Assembly (NCBI GenBank): GCA_028023455.1
Contig: JAQFVV010000231.1
Coordinates: 1 to 64,000 of the forward strand
Length of the DNA stretch: 64,000 bases
Reading direction: 5' to 3'
Source of the DNA: Epiperipatus broadwayi
Lineage: Eukaryota; Onychophora; Udeonychophora; Euonychophora; Peripatidae
The translations under genes and the position numbers were made by a program. The notes beneath the pieces were generated by a model that was not told the origin of the DNA, made no database searches, and saw only the letters and a program-made list of their open reading frames with translations. Shown here piece after piece: positions 22,552 through 36,796 of this stretch (position 1 is the first letter of the stretch; the number at the start of each line of letters is the position of its first letter).

Positions 22552-25500
22552 TTGTTAATGTATTAAACGAGCTTTTCTTCATACACATATTGTATGCATT
22601 TATTTTTTGAATTATATTTTTCCAAGAAAAGTTTAAAAAGACTGGAACTAAATTCATATATATAGGTCGATCTAAAGCATTTAGAAATGAGAGAATAAAG
22701 ATCTTAACCAATCACTTTTAATTCCATTCACTATATATTAATAAATGCTATTTGCAAACTTTTTACAATTGACTGCTTGCCAGTATTAGATGTAATACTA
22801 AATATATATATAACTTGTTTAGGAAGTGAAAGTAGTCCTCAGCTTTATAAATTCATGGGGTGCATGTGTCAGGGTGGGGGGGTTACATTATGACTATTAT
22901 GAATAAAAAACACAGTTCTGTATAGATAAATAATTAGTTATGTATATTGTAACTGTCAGATTATATAAAAAAATCTACTACAACTGTCAGAATTATACAA
23001 TCGCCTAAGAGCAATCTGTGTGTGTGGGTGCTACATTATGACATCACAAAACAATAATTTCTTCTATTACAGTGGGATAAAAGCATCTACACACATGAGA
23101 CTCTTATCCTATCCTAATTAAATTACTGATTGCAAAATAACGCCAAATTGCTAAAAAAATAACGAGACATTACAATTTATATATATAAAGATAACACAAA
23201 CGGTAGCAAAAATCGACTGCCTGGTCAATTTATAAACAAGTTAATCAGTTTAATGAATGATTGATTCAACAATTAAGTTTATTCATGTAATAATTAAGCT
23301 TATGCAAAGATGTTATATATGGTATAATACAGTTTAAGTGCTTCTAAACAGATACCAAGTAATTATGAAAAGACATAAACTCACTGCATAGACTATCAAT
23401 CACAACTTATTTTTACAGTTTTAAGGCTAATAAACTTACAATCTGAGGAGACAATAAATTTATAAGCTATTTAAATAACTGGATTATCATAAATGCTTTC
23501 AGGCTGTAATGCAGGTAAGTAATTAAATACTATATAAGCAAATGTAAAATACAACACTGACATTACATTATTATTGATAGATGTGTATGAGCTAGAAGCA
23601 TGCTATACAATATGAATTTATGTGTATTGCATATTAAGTGTGACCAGAAATTTTGCAAATGGTATCTTCTGCAACATGGACAAAGATAAGGCAGAGAATA
23701 TATAGTAGGAATTTACATCTGCCATATATTATTACACCAAATAAAATAATAAATTATATATGAATGAATTCTGTATGCAAACAAAACAGCCCAAAATAAA
23801 GGTTACAGCAGTTCACTTACATCAATACTCCCCATTATCCTTCCTCAAAACTGGTGGGTAGTGTGCTTAAAACTGTAATTTATTAAAAGACACTTAAAAA
23901 GTTAATATTAATTTATTCTATCTATGCAGCAAAATTGAATTCCCTTCAGCGTTCATTAAATTACAGGTTTAATTGAAATTACTAAATCGTAAGCATGGCC
24001 AGAAATTAGTATAATAAACTTCAATTGTTTTATATAAAATTATCGCTGACTAAATTATGGCATGATCTCTTACCATACCCACTTATAAACAGATTTAACA
24101 AACAATTACTGACAAATATTTTCATTAAAGAAAAGATAAATAATAGTAATGCTAGAAATTTGTAATAATCTTTTAAAGTTCATATCTTTTCCTTTCAATA
24201 GTAAAAGTTCAAGCCCATTCTTTAGGTACTAGTATATTTCAGCGGACTTTATCTATTGAACTAGGTTTGGATCATTATTCAAAATTTATGAAGTATCTCT
24301 GACATTAGTTTATTCTCTGGTCAATGCCTGATTTCTCCCTGAAACTTTTGAATATTTGAAGTTTATGCATATACAGTGTATACATACTGGACACAACAAT
24401 CAAGTTTTCTCTATTAGTTGATGATTTTCTTTTCTGGACTCAGCGATAGACTACAGCTTGCCTTTTCTGATTGGACAGGGTAACACAGATGGTGACTTCT
24501 CTACTCCTACATGGCATTGCCAAACAATACACATGAATAAACACAGTAGCTGAATAAGACAAGCTGGATTACTTAAAGCACACAGTAGAATAGTGTGAAG
24601 AATCAGAATAATAAAAAACTGGTTTACAATCCTTATTTATATCTTTTTGACCTAGCTTATCAGCAAAAATAGAATCCATTGGTAGTGACTTGAATCCTTC
24701 ATCTATTGGTTGTAGAAAATATCTGCCCTCCATTTTGTCCACAGTTTGATTTGCCCTATCATACCATTTACAAGTTTTTAATCTTTGAAAGCGATTAATA
24801 AAATAACGTTCTAAATTATATCAGAATCTGTTTACAAGCATTTTAATTACTTTTTCTAAGAATTTCATTTCCACTTTGTAATAGTTAATAAAAAATATAT
24901 ATCTTGTTTTAACATACTTGTAAAATAAAGTTAACATTAATTATACTGTATATATTTATCTGTCTATATAAATTATATATATAATTCTTTTACTTATTAA
25001 TATTGTTTAATAACAAAATTAAAAGTGTAAGAAGCACTTGAAAGAGAAGCTATAAAGAGTGCAAAATATTAAGAGCTTAGCACTTTCGAGGTGGGTTGCC
25101 TCATATTCATAGCAATACTGAGCTGAGCAGAACAGGGAAATAATGGCAATATGCAAAATACATGCAAATTATTTAGATAGCCCAGCGGTTGGAGATGTAT
25201 TCCCTTCAAATTTTTTAAATTATGAATATGAAGCACATATAAATATCACTTCAATATATAAAATTTTTGATTAAATCAAACAACATTTTAAAATTGTCAC
25301 AGGAGATCTTAATGCCAAAAATGGAAGATGATCGAAAGATGAAAGTTCTGTGAGTAAATTTTGGTTATGGAGACTGAAATGAGAGAGACATAGTTTTGTG
25401 GAGTTTTCAGAAAAAAATAAAAATTGCATGATTTCTTTCTTTGAGAAAAATGCTAAATGAAAATAGATAAAAAACATTAAAATAATGGTATGAAAACTTG

Positions 25501-25701
25501 ATTACATTTTGATTAACAGAAAACGTATATTTCATGATTGGGATATTTTTAACAGATTCATCATATTGAATGATCATTGATTAATGAGATATAACATAGG
25601 TGGTAATGCAAAATAATATAGATGAAAATTATTAAAAAGATTAAACCATCAAAACATCACATGATTACCATTCATTATGCTTGCACAAGCTGTTTTTCAC
25701 A
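22552..25701. other. no gene recognised
   Basis: About 3.1 kb of AT-rich sequence. No domain-bearing ORF on either strand and no repeat seen elsewhere in the window. A minus-strand frame at 25271-25477 shows no domain. Confidence 0.45.
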
Positions 25702-26029
25702 GAGGCAAAACTCTCCATACAGTAGTGCCATTCAGTGCAAACCAGAGTAATCAAAGGATGCAGGAAAGTTCGTGCATAAAATCCCTATCTAGTGCCTACT
25801 TATCCAATATCCCCAGACTAGTTTCTAGCCTGTGACTTCTGGAGGGTTGCATTAGATTGTAAGCTTTAGGTGCAATGCTCTCAGACCCAAGGCTCCTTAC
25901 TGATGAGTCACAAGCTAGAAACTAGTCTGGGGATATTGAATGAGTAGACACTAGATAGGGATTTTATCACAAACCTTCCTGTATTCATTGATTATTCTGG
26001 CTAGCTACTGTATAAAGAGTTTTGCCTCT
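25702..26029 (+). mobile_element. hammerhead family II palindrome
   Basis: A 328-bp inverted repeat beginning GAGGCAAAACTCTCCATAC and ending with its complement. The left arm carries the 3' half of the ribozyme on the minus strand; the right arm carries a complete plus-strand hammerhead (25885-25941). The centre is near 25845. Confidence 0.75.
25885..25941 (+). ncRNA. hammerhead ribozyme, family II, partly decayed
   Basis: CUGAUGA, GAA, stem III ACUAGU, C17 and stem I (UCCUUA/UGGGGA) are present. Stem II (GUC...GCUA) is disrupted and the outer stem I has one change, so activity is doubtful. Confidence 0.6.
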
Positions 26030-29000
26030 ATTAAAAGAGATAATAAAGTGGCACTGTGAATCACCTGTATTTAATTACATAACATTAATTATATACCATC
26101 CAAAGAAAAATGTAAGCAAACAAACAAAGAAAAAAACATTAAAATTGCAAAATTTTATGATGTTAATATGCAGTATGTGATTATTTTTTACTATAATTTC
26201 TTCAGTTTATGTTGAAAGCGCATATATTTTATGCTTCCTTTAATATTCTTTCTGTTGATGTTCAGTATTTTGTGTAATAAAATATTTTCGAGCATAATAC
26301 TAAAAGTTTTACAAAACTTTAAATCACATTTAAAAATAAAAAGGTTCGAATTATACATCCTGGGGGAGAGAAGGCATCTCATGTTTAATGACCTATGATA
26401 AAAATGGCATGCCTTTTCTACTCTGGGATATATAATTTGAACTTTTACAAGTAAACAGCTGATTTAAAAATCTGGATTTTAAATGAGATCATGGTCTATT
26501 TCGCCGCAATGCCAATGAATGTTGACTTACTTAATAGTAGGCTTTAAGAATGGGTGGTTACTCATTATTTTAAAACAATTGATGTGGAGAGCTGTATATT
26601 CATAGTGCATGAGTGGAAAGAAGTTATCATCCATCTTAATAATATACATTTGAATGCTGTTATTTACTAACATGCACACACATATAAAAGTTTCAGTGCA
26701 TTGAGAAATCATCAGAAACTTAACCAATATTAAATGAGCTCTCTAATCTCAACTCCATGCAGAATGTCTGACTAACTTCTCACTATGAATCCATTTCAGG
26801 AATAACATTCACTCTTCAGGAAGATCAGAAGTACCGAATACCTCAATCTCCACATGAACGTTATCAGCTTAATAACTTTCACTACAACACTCTCTTGCAA
26901 AATAACAGCCTGATTTCTAGACATTTTTTAATATGTTGCATGAAGATGAACCATAATTACACTATACTTAGATATTTCCAAGTATTTTTGGTTTTTTTAT
27001 CAGGACATCTCTTATCTCAACTCTACCATATAGCAACGTTCTATATATAATACACCTAATTAAGTTTTTACATGATTTTGATTTAACATGACTTAAAAAA
27101 ATTTCTCTTTTTATATGAGTTGTTTTGGAGTAAAAAGAACAATAAAAAAAACAAGGAAAAACAATTTATGCATGTTATTATCATTTCATTTGATTAAAAA
27201 AAAGTTTTCATTTCTTTATTCCCCATTATTTTTCAAAATTCCCTTTCTTGGCAATATTTCTTATATGCATTTAAACTTTTTTGAGATTTTGTTTTGAAAA
27301 GAAAATTACCTTGGTGTTAAAGTTTAGTTTGTATTTTGATCTTTTTAAAAATTAGGTTTTAAAAAGTGTAACTTGTCCGGTATTGATGTTGAAAGAATTT
27401 AATAAAAATTAAAGCAAGATTTGATTTCTTAATTTGGTCCAAAGATGTGTTAATTGACAGAAAGTGGTAGCAAATTAAATCTTATTACTGTAACGATCAG
27501 AATCGTCTATCTCGCTAACACACTTCAGAAGTCAAACCCCAAAGATGAAACTGAACACTCTAGGAAGGGTTGCCTTCTAGATATACTAAGTTCGAATCTA
27601 AAGTCTAAATTCCACAGCGCCACCTACGTGATAACGCCTCTGATGCTACTAATAATATATCCATTTACCGGTGCCTGGTGGTCAGGGAACAACAAAAAGA
27701 CTCTATACTAAGATAAGTTTGGGTTGCTAATTTACGTCTATGGATGTAAGAAAAGTATAAAATAGATAGATAGACTGAGACAGTGATAGGGATCAATAAA
27801 ATAAAAGATCAAAATTAGTTTTAAAAGATTTATTTAGATAGAGAAATATATATATAACGCCACTGTCTGCTTATATGAGACAGGGACGCTTACTAAAATG
27901 GCTGTTAGCATAACATTACATGAATTATTGTTAGAAATATATATTCTATCCCTCGGCTAATATAGTATTATGATAATGTGCTTAAAAGAGATGGGGACAT
28001 GTGCAAGGTGCTTTGAGTAATTTTGAAGTTTAATAAAACATTTGAATATTAAGGTTTATAGAATATTTCTTGATTTCAAGAATAGCAAGGATGAAGGCTG
28101 ACTAAGTGATAAAATGGAGATGTGATCAAGGCATTTATTTTATAATTATAATTAAAGTTATGTTGGGAGGTCGGTATTGCTAATAATGAATTTATTAAAG
28201 GATGGAGGTTGTGATACATTTAAATCATGGTTGCTTTGTAAAATATATAAGTAAAATAATGGAAAATATTTGAAATGACTACAGAGGGCATCTTGCCACT
28301 GACCCGTAGGAATGTGTTGTCATGAACAGCCAAAGTCTGGCCTCATCCATAACTTAGCAGCTGCATGACTGCTGTGTATAATTCCCAGGTGTGACATTCA
28401 AGTATACACTCTGCTTGGGAACCGCAGGAAGCGAAAAGGGAATGGACTTGGCTGTTTAAAAAAAACTTTGGAGAGAAACAAAGTGGTCTTGACAACCAAT
28501 TCATTTACCAGCAATACTAGACTCATGTATATATAAAACATACAAAATGGATTCACTTAGATTGGGAAAATGCCCAATCAAATTCCCAGAAATTTATTTA
28601 AAAGGGTCTGTCCATTCTCGAGGTCAAATATGAAACTTTGAAATTAAAGTAGAAAATTTTAAGTTAGGAAAATGCATGTTTGTGGGTTTGAAAAGAAAGC
28701 ATAGGTTTATTTATGCAATCATTCATTTGGGACACATTTAATCATTGACCTCGCACATACTCTCATAATAGGTTAAAATTGATAACATGGAGATTTCAAA
28801 CTATTTAATTATTATACATATTAATTAAAGTTAGAATAGCCCTCGAATGACTGAGTCGCGAGGTAATAAAATGGGAACTATTATAAATTTAAGAAAGCCT
28901 TAATATCGGCATCTTGCTTTCAACAAGGGAATAACTCACTCGGTCAAAGACTATTCTGACACACTATCATAATAAAAAATAAAAGAAAGATTAATAAATA

Positions 29001-31408
29001 GAAAATATTAACCCAAGGATAGAGAGCCAAAATTATTGATTATATTAAAACATTGTAAAAGAGTACATAATAAAGTCAAGTAAAATGGAAAAACAATTTA
29101 AAATAGCTATAGCATATTAGTTATAGGAATCACAAGAGCTCTTGGGTTAATGTGGGGTTACCTCTGGATAAGCATTTGTAGGTAGATTGATGGTCAGCAA
29201 GTTTGATATGATTTAGCAACAAAATCTGGTATTGTTCATATTTCGGCAGCAGCAGCAGTTTCAGGGTTCCTTAGGTGACAGCTTTCGATGGTATAGAGCA
29301 GCGGCCGGCCATTCCTGAGGGGAAAATAGCCTTCAAAGCCGGCTCTATTCTGTCATTTTAAAGTTAGCAATTTTAAAAGGTTGGGTGATTCATAGGTGAG
29401 ACTGTAGTCATGGTAAATTGATTTGAAGACAAAAACTAGGCTTCAAATTTCTGTTTGCAGGCACGTAGCTAGAAAATCTCAGGACAATACATATTAGAAA
29501 TCCTGCTCGAAGACTAGATTGATATTAGAATCACTAGAATATTTGCTGGAATATTGCTAGAAACATTTGCTGAAATATCACTAGAATGAACAAAAGAAAA
29601 CCCTCCTTTTTATAGTCAAATGGCCCAATACAACTGCCCTGGAGCATTACAAAAATATTTCAGACTTTGCTTACTTATCAGCTGTAATAAATTCTATCCG
29701 AATGTCTAAAGGAATTCAACAAAATTTTAATTAATTTTTATTGTTAATTTCCTTGTCGACATTCGAATTACAAATTTGATTTAATTAAAATAACTTTTAC
29801 TAATTGAAAGAAAAACCTTAAGTGGACATCTGCTGTATTTTTGAATAAGCTCTTATAACATTAAATAATTAAACTATTGTTCCTACCAGCCCTCATTTAT
29901 TTTAACAGAAATATATGGCATGACTTTTATTTAATCTAAAAGAAAATTATTTTACTTTTTAAATTTTAATATTTGAATCTATTTACTAAACGAATATGAA
30001 TTTTATTTTAAATCAAAAATATATTACGACTGTAATACATTTTTGTAAACAGATTCGAACAAGATAATTTTAAATGACAATTTATAATCTTAACATCAGT
30101 TTTAATATACATATCACAGTGTGTGCACAATTATGACCTATATAACCTACTTTTAAATAAATCTAAATTATGTGAACATACACATAATCCATAATATTTT
30201 ATTTATTAGGGCATGAGTTATACTTATATATAACATGAGCATTGTGCTCATGGTTTAAAATTGGGCGGGATTTTCAGTATATAAGCACATTGCAGACACG
30301 CTACGATACATTAGGGTTCAAACTAATGTATGAGGGTAGGAAAGAGATGAGAGAAGGTGAAACAAAGATCTGCAAAGCAGATCTTACTGTTTCATTACAT
30401 ATAACTCAGAGTACATATTCTACCAAATTTTTATTATCATTAATTCTTTATATTCTTTTGTTTTTCAAATGAAATTTATGTTTCTATAATTCTTTTTTAT
30501 TTATGTGCAATTTTTATAAAAAAAATTGATAGCATGTAAAAAGGATAAGATTCTAACATGTTTCGGTACTTGCATATAATATGGCCAATCAGACTTGGAA
30601 ACAGTTTTTTTAATTATACAGTTTCAGGAGCATCTTAAAACAAAATGGCTGAAAAGAAGCAATTCTATTTAATATTTTCAGTTTTATTTTTTTATTTTTT
30701 AAAAAGACACTTTTCTGCCAAAATTATTTATATTTCCACTTTAGTTATTAATAATGAAATTTTGGAGAGCTTGAACCATGTTTCTTTTCCAACAAATATT
30801 TTTCTGGAAAAAGTTTTGACATCACATCACCATTGGCAATGTTTGCCGATAAACTGTCATATTGTGGCCTTAACATCGACTTTCAAGGAACGCAGAATCC
30901 CATAGCTTTGGAAATACTCCACTGCATTTTGGTCTGTTTGAGGAAGAGCCCAAATTTCCAGCATTTTGTTAAAATGATAGTGATAGAAAAAGACAGTGAC
31001 TTTAAACAAACTACAAAAGTGACTTGAGCATGTCAGCGTTTAACAGTTATAATATAAATATTAAAAAAAATTGAAATAAACCTTCTGAATAGAATTTATA
31101 TTAATTTTTTTAAACTTAACTATTATCACATATTCTTTAAAATAAAATTGAAAAAATAAAAAAAGGAAGTATTTGTAGGGCACCTGAAACTGTATAATTA
31201 AAAAACTCATTTGGTTGACCAGATTATACATACGAGTATCGATTTTTCATATGGGTTATTTCATTATTTTCATTGATTTCTTAGGTCTGGAATCAATTTT
31301 CTAATTTTCCATATATATATATATATAGTATGTTTGGTTTTTTCCACATATTTCTTTTTTACATGTAATTTTTGGGGACCAATCAATCTATCATGTAAAA
31401 ACAGAGTT

Positions 31409-31444
<36 letters not shown>

Positions 31445-31920
31445 TTATTTTCAATCTATGTATAAGCTCTGGAAACTCAGGTGTTGATACCGTTGTAACA
31501 CTGCACACATATTATTAAATGAAAATTAAAGAGTATAGGATAATTTCTAGTTTAATAAATGATTAATAAAAATCATTTCTATATAGTAGTATAAAAATTG
31601 TGAAGATACAAAGTTTGACACTGATAATCAAACTATAGTAAACTGCTATCTATGTAATATTAAACAAATGATGAACATATATATAAGAGATTGTGATTTG
31701 GGTGATAATATGAGTGCTGGCTTAGCATAAAATGTCTTACAGATCATTTATCTTTTTCATATATCTCTGGCCATGTTTCAGAAATGTGTGATGGAATAAA
31801 AATTTGAAACATATAAAATATATGCATATGAAGTTAAAGTATATCTGAAAAATGTTTATATGAAGTTAAATTACAATATGAGCTGTGAAAAAAAAGTAAA
31901 ATGGATATTTCAAAATGAAT
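26030..31920. other. long stretch without a recognisable gene
   Basis: About 5.9 kb. Composition is less AT-rich at 27480-27700, 28280-28470 and 29160-29640. Open frames at 27454-27711, 30242-30472, 30645-30905 and 30833-31027 have no recognisable domain. TA microsatellites lie at about 31310-31327 and 31411-31441. A diverged solo LTR or old DNA element could be hidden at 27.5-29.8 kb, but I could not define its ends. Confidence 0.35.
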
Positions 31921-32295
31921 TTAGAGTGAGAGAGAATAATTTGACATCTGGGATGATGAAGGGTGATTTGACATCTGGGCTAATGAAGGGTGGTTTGACA
32001 ACTGGAAGGTTGATTTGACAGGTTGGTTGCATATCTGAGCTAATGAAGGGTGGTTTGATATTTGGGCTGATGAAAGGTAATTTGACATCTGGGCTGATGA
32101 AAGGTGGTTTGACATCTGGGCTGATGAAGGATGGTTTGACATCCGAGCTGGTGAAGGATGGTTTGACATTTGGGCTGATGAAAGGTGGTTGGATATCTGG
32201 GCTGATGAAGGGTAGTTTGACATCTGGGCTGATGAATGGTGGTTTGACATTTGGGCTGACAAAGGGTGGGTTGACATCTGAGCTGATGAAGGGGT
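31921..32295. repeat. 27-bp minisatellite
   Basis: About 13 degenerate copies of a 27-bp unit (GGTTTGACATCTGGGCTGAT plus GAAGGGT). Because the unit is a multiple of three and free of stops in two frames, it opens spurious frames on both strands: plus, 9-residue repeats GLTSGLMKG at 32043-32348; minus, MSNHPSSAQ at 31921-32277. I see no start context, signal peptide or flanking exon that would make it a gene, though a repetitive secreted or structural protein cannot be excluded. Confidence 0.85.
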
Positions 32296-32348
32296 GGAAA
32301 AATGATCCAGCTAAAGTGAAGAATGCAGTGGTAAGATCAAAAAAATAA

Positions 32349-33219
32349 GCACAGAGTATTTAAAATATTTATATGTAATCTCCAGTTTTGATTAATGAAC
32401 CAAATACTGCTGAAAACATTTCAGCATCTCTACTTTAATAGCTCAGCCAACATAAGAGACAAAATTGATTATTGTATTAGCTGCTCTGGATGTATATTAC
32501 GATTACAAGTTCAATAAACGTTTGAAACAAGAGTGAAAACACACTCACAGATAATATGGCTGTAGATATATTATTAGATTTAAAAAAGAAATACCCATTT
32601 GTAAAATATTCCGTCACCTATATAATGTGTTATAAATATTAAATTAAAATATGTATAATTAGAAAATAATACAGACATTCAATAATCTATTAAAAATTAC
32701 AATACTTCAGATATATTCGTTTTTTTTAAAAAAATATTAATTTAATTAAATACCTACATTTTTACATTTAAATAAATGCTATTAAATTGTAATAAAAATA
32801 ATGGACTTAAACTTACACACACACACACAATAAAATTAAAAAGAAAATAATCAAATCAATTTGACATAATTATTTTTTAATTTATAAATGCATTTACTAA
32901 AATGTTTATTAATTAGATTTTAATATTTTAGTTGAAGATATATTAACAAAAGCTTCATATATAAAAACATATATCCACTAATACAGAATATCTCTCCTTG
33001 TTATTAATAAATTTTCTATCTTAATAGGGCAAAAAACAGGTGATGTAGGAAAGAGAAAAAGAATAGAATAATAGAAAATAAACTAATTTATCAATAATTT
33101 AGAGTACAGATGTGTTTGCTATAACAAATTAATTGATCCCACTGTATTGAATTTCTCCTCAGTTCATTGTAGCATACACTGAAAAACAGATATTTAGGAG
33201 TAATCCATTCAAGCTCACA
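32349..33219. other. AT-rich DNA, no gene recognised
   Basis: Nothing beyond poly-A/T runs and a short AC repeat near 32815-32829. Confidence 0.45.
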
Positions 33220-33227
33220 GCTTAGAG

Positions 33228-33688
33228 TATTGTTTCATAACCTGTGGTATATGTACTCATGTGGGTATACAGTGGACAAATTGGGGAATGTGAAAATTAT
33301 GGTGGAAAACACCAAAAAAAAAAAAAGGAGTTAAAATTAAAACACAAAATTGTAGAGTTTGGGTTTACAAAGAGGAATTTAGGTGAAAGTTGTCTCTAGA
33401 CATTCCTCCACTAGTCATATTGCACATTTGAACATATGTCCTCCCCCTCTTCACCAAAAACTGTTACTGTAATTGAATATCAAGTGAGTAGTGTACATTA
33501 ATAGACCTAAATCATTCCTTTTTTATAAGTGCTTAATGTGAAATGTTTATTGTTTATTGATTTGAAAAAAAAAACTTTTTTTGAGGAATGTTGAGGCAAT
33601 GAAGAAAGGGGATACTAATCAATGAGTAACATGAGAGGAAAAAATCTAATGAAGGGGTATGCAAGAGAGAAAAGACTGGGATCCATTA
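33228..33688. mobile_element. hAT-like non-autonomous DNA transposon relic (461 bp)
   Basis: The left end (TATTGTTTCATAACCTGTGG, then a GTAnnnGTAC-like stretch) and right end (AGACTGGGATCCATTA) look like mutated versions of the common hAT terminus (CAGTGGTTCTCAACC / GGTTGGGAACCACTG). An 8-bp target duplication, the hAT length, flanks it: GCTTAGAG at 33220-33227 and GCCTAGAG at 33689-33696 (7 of 8 identical). There is no transposase inside, so it is an old MITE-like copy. Confidence 0.6.
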
Positions 33689-33696
33689 GCCTAGAG

Positions 33697-35757
33697 CAAA
33701 ATTGCCATCCAAAACAAAAGACTAAACAATAAGAATCTAATACAAAATCAAAAATATAAATAAATATCACATGATCACTATTTCTTATGGAGAGTTTAGC
33801 CTGTTTTAATATAAGTAAACATATAAAATTGTTGTAAGTATTGTACAGATCGATTTTCATTAAGACTAGTTTTTAAAATGCATTAAATGAAAATGCAAAC
33901 ATAGAATAAAAATTCACAGAACAGTTGATTTACTATAAACTCATCAACGCTCCTTTAACACTTTAAGCAAATAATTTAATAACAACTTTGCATAACTTTC
34001 ACTTTTAATTGGTGTTGCATTCTAATTCTATTTTCTAACTCATATAAAAAATTAAATCAATCTTCTAAACATAAAAACATGTATACTAATAAAAATCATT
34101 TTGGTTTCTCTCTTGAAAAAAATATTTTTTTCCACAGTAGTAATGAACTTTGTAACTCAGCTTTACAGAAAGATTATGAAACATTATGCAGACATGTGAT
34201 CAATGACAACCAATGAAATTCATCATAGCATTTTTGTTCATAATTTTGTACAAAGTGAAGAGCTATAAATTTTAAAATGTCACAAATCACTCATACAAAT
34301 TATTAATATTTGATTAATTAAAAATATATTATTAGTTATAAATAATAATTACAGATTCTACCAACATTACTTTTTTATTACAAGGAGGAATCTCAAAATT
34401 TAATGAAAAGTTTTTAAACAGTCAGTTTTAAGGCTAACAATTTCCCAACAGACCTTCAAAGAAAAAGAGTGATGAATATAAAATCAGATGAAGTTGAGCT
34501 TTTAAAAGCTTTCCATTTTAATGCAGTCTTTAGCCTAAGAATAGCTAGACATCCAATAATGGAGGAAAAGTAGTCAGCACCCTTATACAAAATAGTAATT
34601 AGCACCCCTCCCTAAAAAACAAATTCTACATTATTTTATATATGTAATATACACATATCTGTTATATAGGTTGTATTTAATACCCATCTAAGTTATTAAA
34701 AGTTCATCAGAATAACATTCTTATCCTTATAGTATGTGCTCTATCCATTTAATAGATAAATTTTACTGCATCTTTATCTTCAAGAAGGAATTCATACATT
34801 ATAGATTAGAGGTTGCAGCACCCAGAAAATAATCGATTTCCCATCTAATCCTAAACATATCTCATAATGTTGATATTAGTGGCATATCTGCTCAATTCAC
34901 TGGTTAGAAAAATCACTAATAAATTTTGTGAAAAAGAGCAATGCACTATATCAAACCATAGTCTCAACTACTGAACTTATTTCTATATGCCCATGAATCT
35001 ATGCATTGCAACTTGTATGAATTTTTCTAATGATATTAATTGCTGCTCAAATGTAATATGTTGATATATATATATATATATATATATAAACAATATGGAT
35101 AGTAACAGCAAAATGAACTACTCTGTTTTTGTATCACATAGCAACATGATCTGAAATACAGATCATACAAAGCCAGCATAAAAAGACGTTATTGAGAACA
35201 TCATAAGAGAAGAACAAATTGTAGATAACTATAATGGACAAACCACATTTCAAGTGATTGTTTATTTTAATATGTAATCAAGTTGCATTAATTAATATTC
35301 ACAACATAAAAATGTATTCTTAATTTTGCACCATTTTGATACCATCATGTCTTGTTTACTTCTTCTGCCAGTCCTGTAGACACCCATTCATTTCCCATTT
35401 GTGGAAACTAATAGATTGGCTATGAGTCAGTTCCACAACTGTTTAAAGCTCCCCAAAAAACAAATTGTGTTTATTGTAAGTTACAAAATATTAACTACTA
35501 TATATAGGTGCAGAAAGCATAGATAATGAAGCTTGTGTGTGTGTGTAACATTTAATATCTACATCAGCTGCATTTCTGCACACTTAGACTTATTGGAAAG
35601 TCTATGTTTCATTCATTTTTACATAATTTGAAATTATATGTAAGCAATAAAGTCTTTTAATATTCAATTTTTTTTTCATGAATAAAGTTACAAAAATATT
35701 TATCTATTACATTCTAATATTCAATTTTATTTACTGGTGTAGAGATTGTATGTAATT
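33697..35757. other. no gene recognised
   Basis: AT-rich. Holds a fragment resembling the family II left flank (CACATGATCACTATTTCTTATG, near 33768) and a TA microsatellite at about 35063-35088. No coding signature. Confidence 0.4.
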
Positions 35758-36009
35758 TAAACAGAAAGGATTTACACCCTAAGCATGTGCGCTGTAATAT
35801 TTGTTATAATAGCTCAATGATGTCTTGTTGAGTACTGGGGATACTCTCAAACCAAAGCACAAGATAAGACAAGATGGCTGCTCTTATCTTTTCAAAAGTC
35901 TATCTTGTGCTTTGGTTTGAGAGTATCCTCGGTATTCAATGAGACATTGTTGAGCTGTTATAATAATGTTACAACGTATCTGCTTAAAGTGTAAATCCTT
36001 TAAGTTTAA
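35758..36009. repeat. 252-bp foldback/MITE
   Basis: Arms of roughly 115-125 bp from TTAAACAGAAAGGATTTACA to its complement ending at 36009. The inner arm ATACTCTCAAACCAAAGCAC is perfectly matched at 35903-35935. A second small hairpin (AAGATAAG/CTTATCTT) closes the centre. No ORF inside. Confidence 0.85.
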
Positions 36010-36641
36010 ATGGTAACATTTTAAGTAATTTATTTATTTTAAATGTTGCACTTTTTTTTAACATTTCCTAGCAGCCATTTTGAAATAAATTTGAAACTTT
36101 TTATTTTAACAAATTTATCTTTATTCTTTATTACATTTTCACAAATTGCAAATCATTTTTAGAAATTTAAATTTACAAATCAAAATCAGCCTCAAAAATA
36201 ATACTTTGACTGTAAATATAGAAAACAAGTAATAAACTGAAATACTTAATCAAAACAATAAGTTTTGATTATTGCGTTTATTGATCATTAAAGTGTTTGA
36301 AGTATGAAATAAACAATGTTTTAACTCCATTTCTAAAGATTATTGAGATTGCTAAAAGAACAAAATTCTATTTAAAAATTTAAAATTCTCTTTATAATTA
36401 TTTTAAAAAATGACAAAAAAATCATTATGGTTTCTGTGAAGCATTGTTTTTTCTGCCAATCACAACTTCCATATGTTATTACTATTTCTCTCAACTTTTA
36501 TTCTAAAAGCAAATACTTTCAAATAAATTCTGAGTTTAATTGTAAATAATCTTGTCAAAAAATAAATATTTTGTCAAAATAATGATAATTATATAAACTA
36601 CGCAAAATATATTTTCATTTTCAAAATCTAAACAAAAGAAT

Positions 36642-36796
36642 GTGGCCATTCAAACGCCTTTGCTTCTCTATCCAATATTTTTGTATTTTCCCAACAACAT
36701 ATGTCCATTAGTGCATATATGGTCTGCTATCTTGGATACACCTGTTTTCTCTCTTCTAATCATCAGTTTGTGTTCTTGCAAATGCTTTTTAATGGA
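36642..36796 (-). pseudogene. Penelope-like element fragment: C-terminal endonuclease region
   Basis: Read on the minus strand, this matches the C-terminal region of the GIY-YIG endonuclease coding sequence of the PLE at 53.5-55.6 kb (EHK/EKTD...ADHICTN...ENTKILD-like reading). It joins head-to-head at about 36796 with a plus-strand PLE 3' end. Confidence 0.6.

Noticed and set aside
27454-29790. solo LTR starting at TGTAACG (27489)
   Set aside because: TGTAACG is a common LTR start and the region is less AT-rich, but I could not find a matching CA end with a target duplication.
31921-32348. CTGATGA words in the 27-bp minisatellite as hammerhead ribozymes
   Set aside because: No GAAA partner, no stem II and no stem I pairing accompany them; the word is part of the repeat unit.
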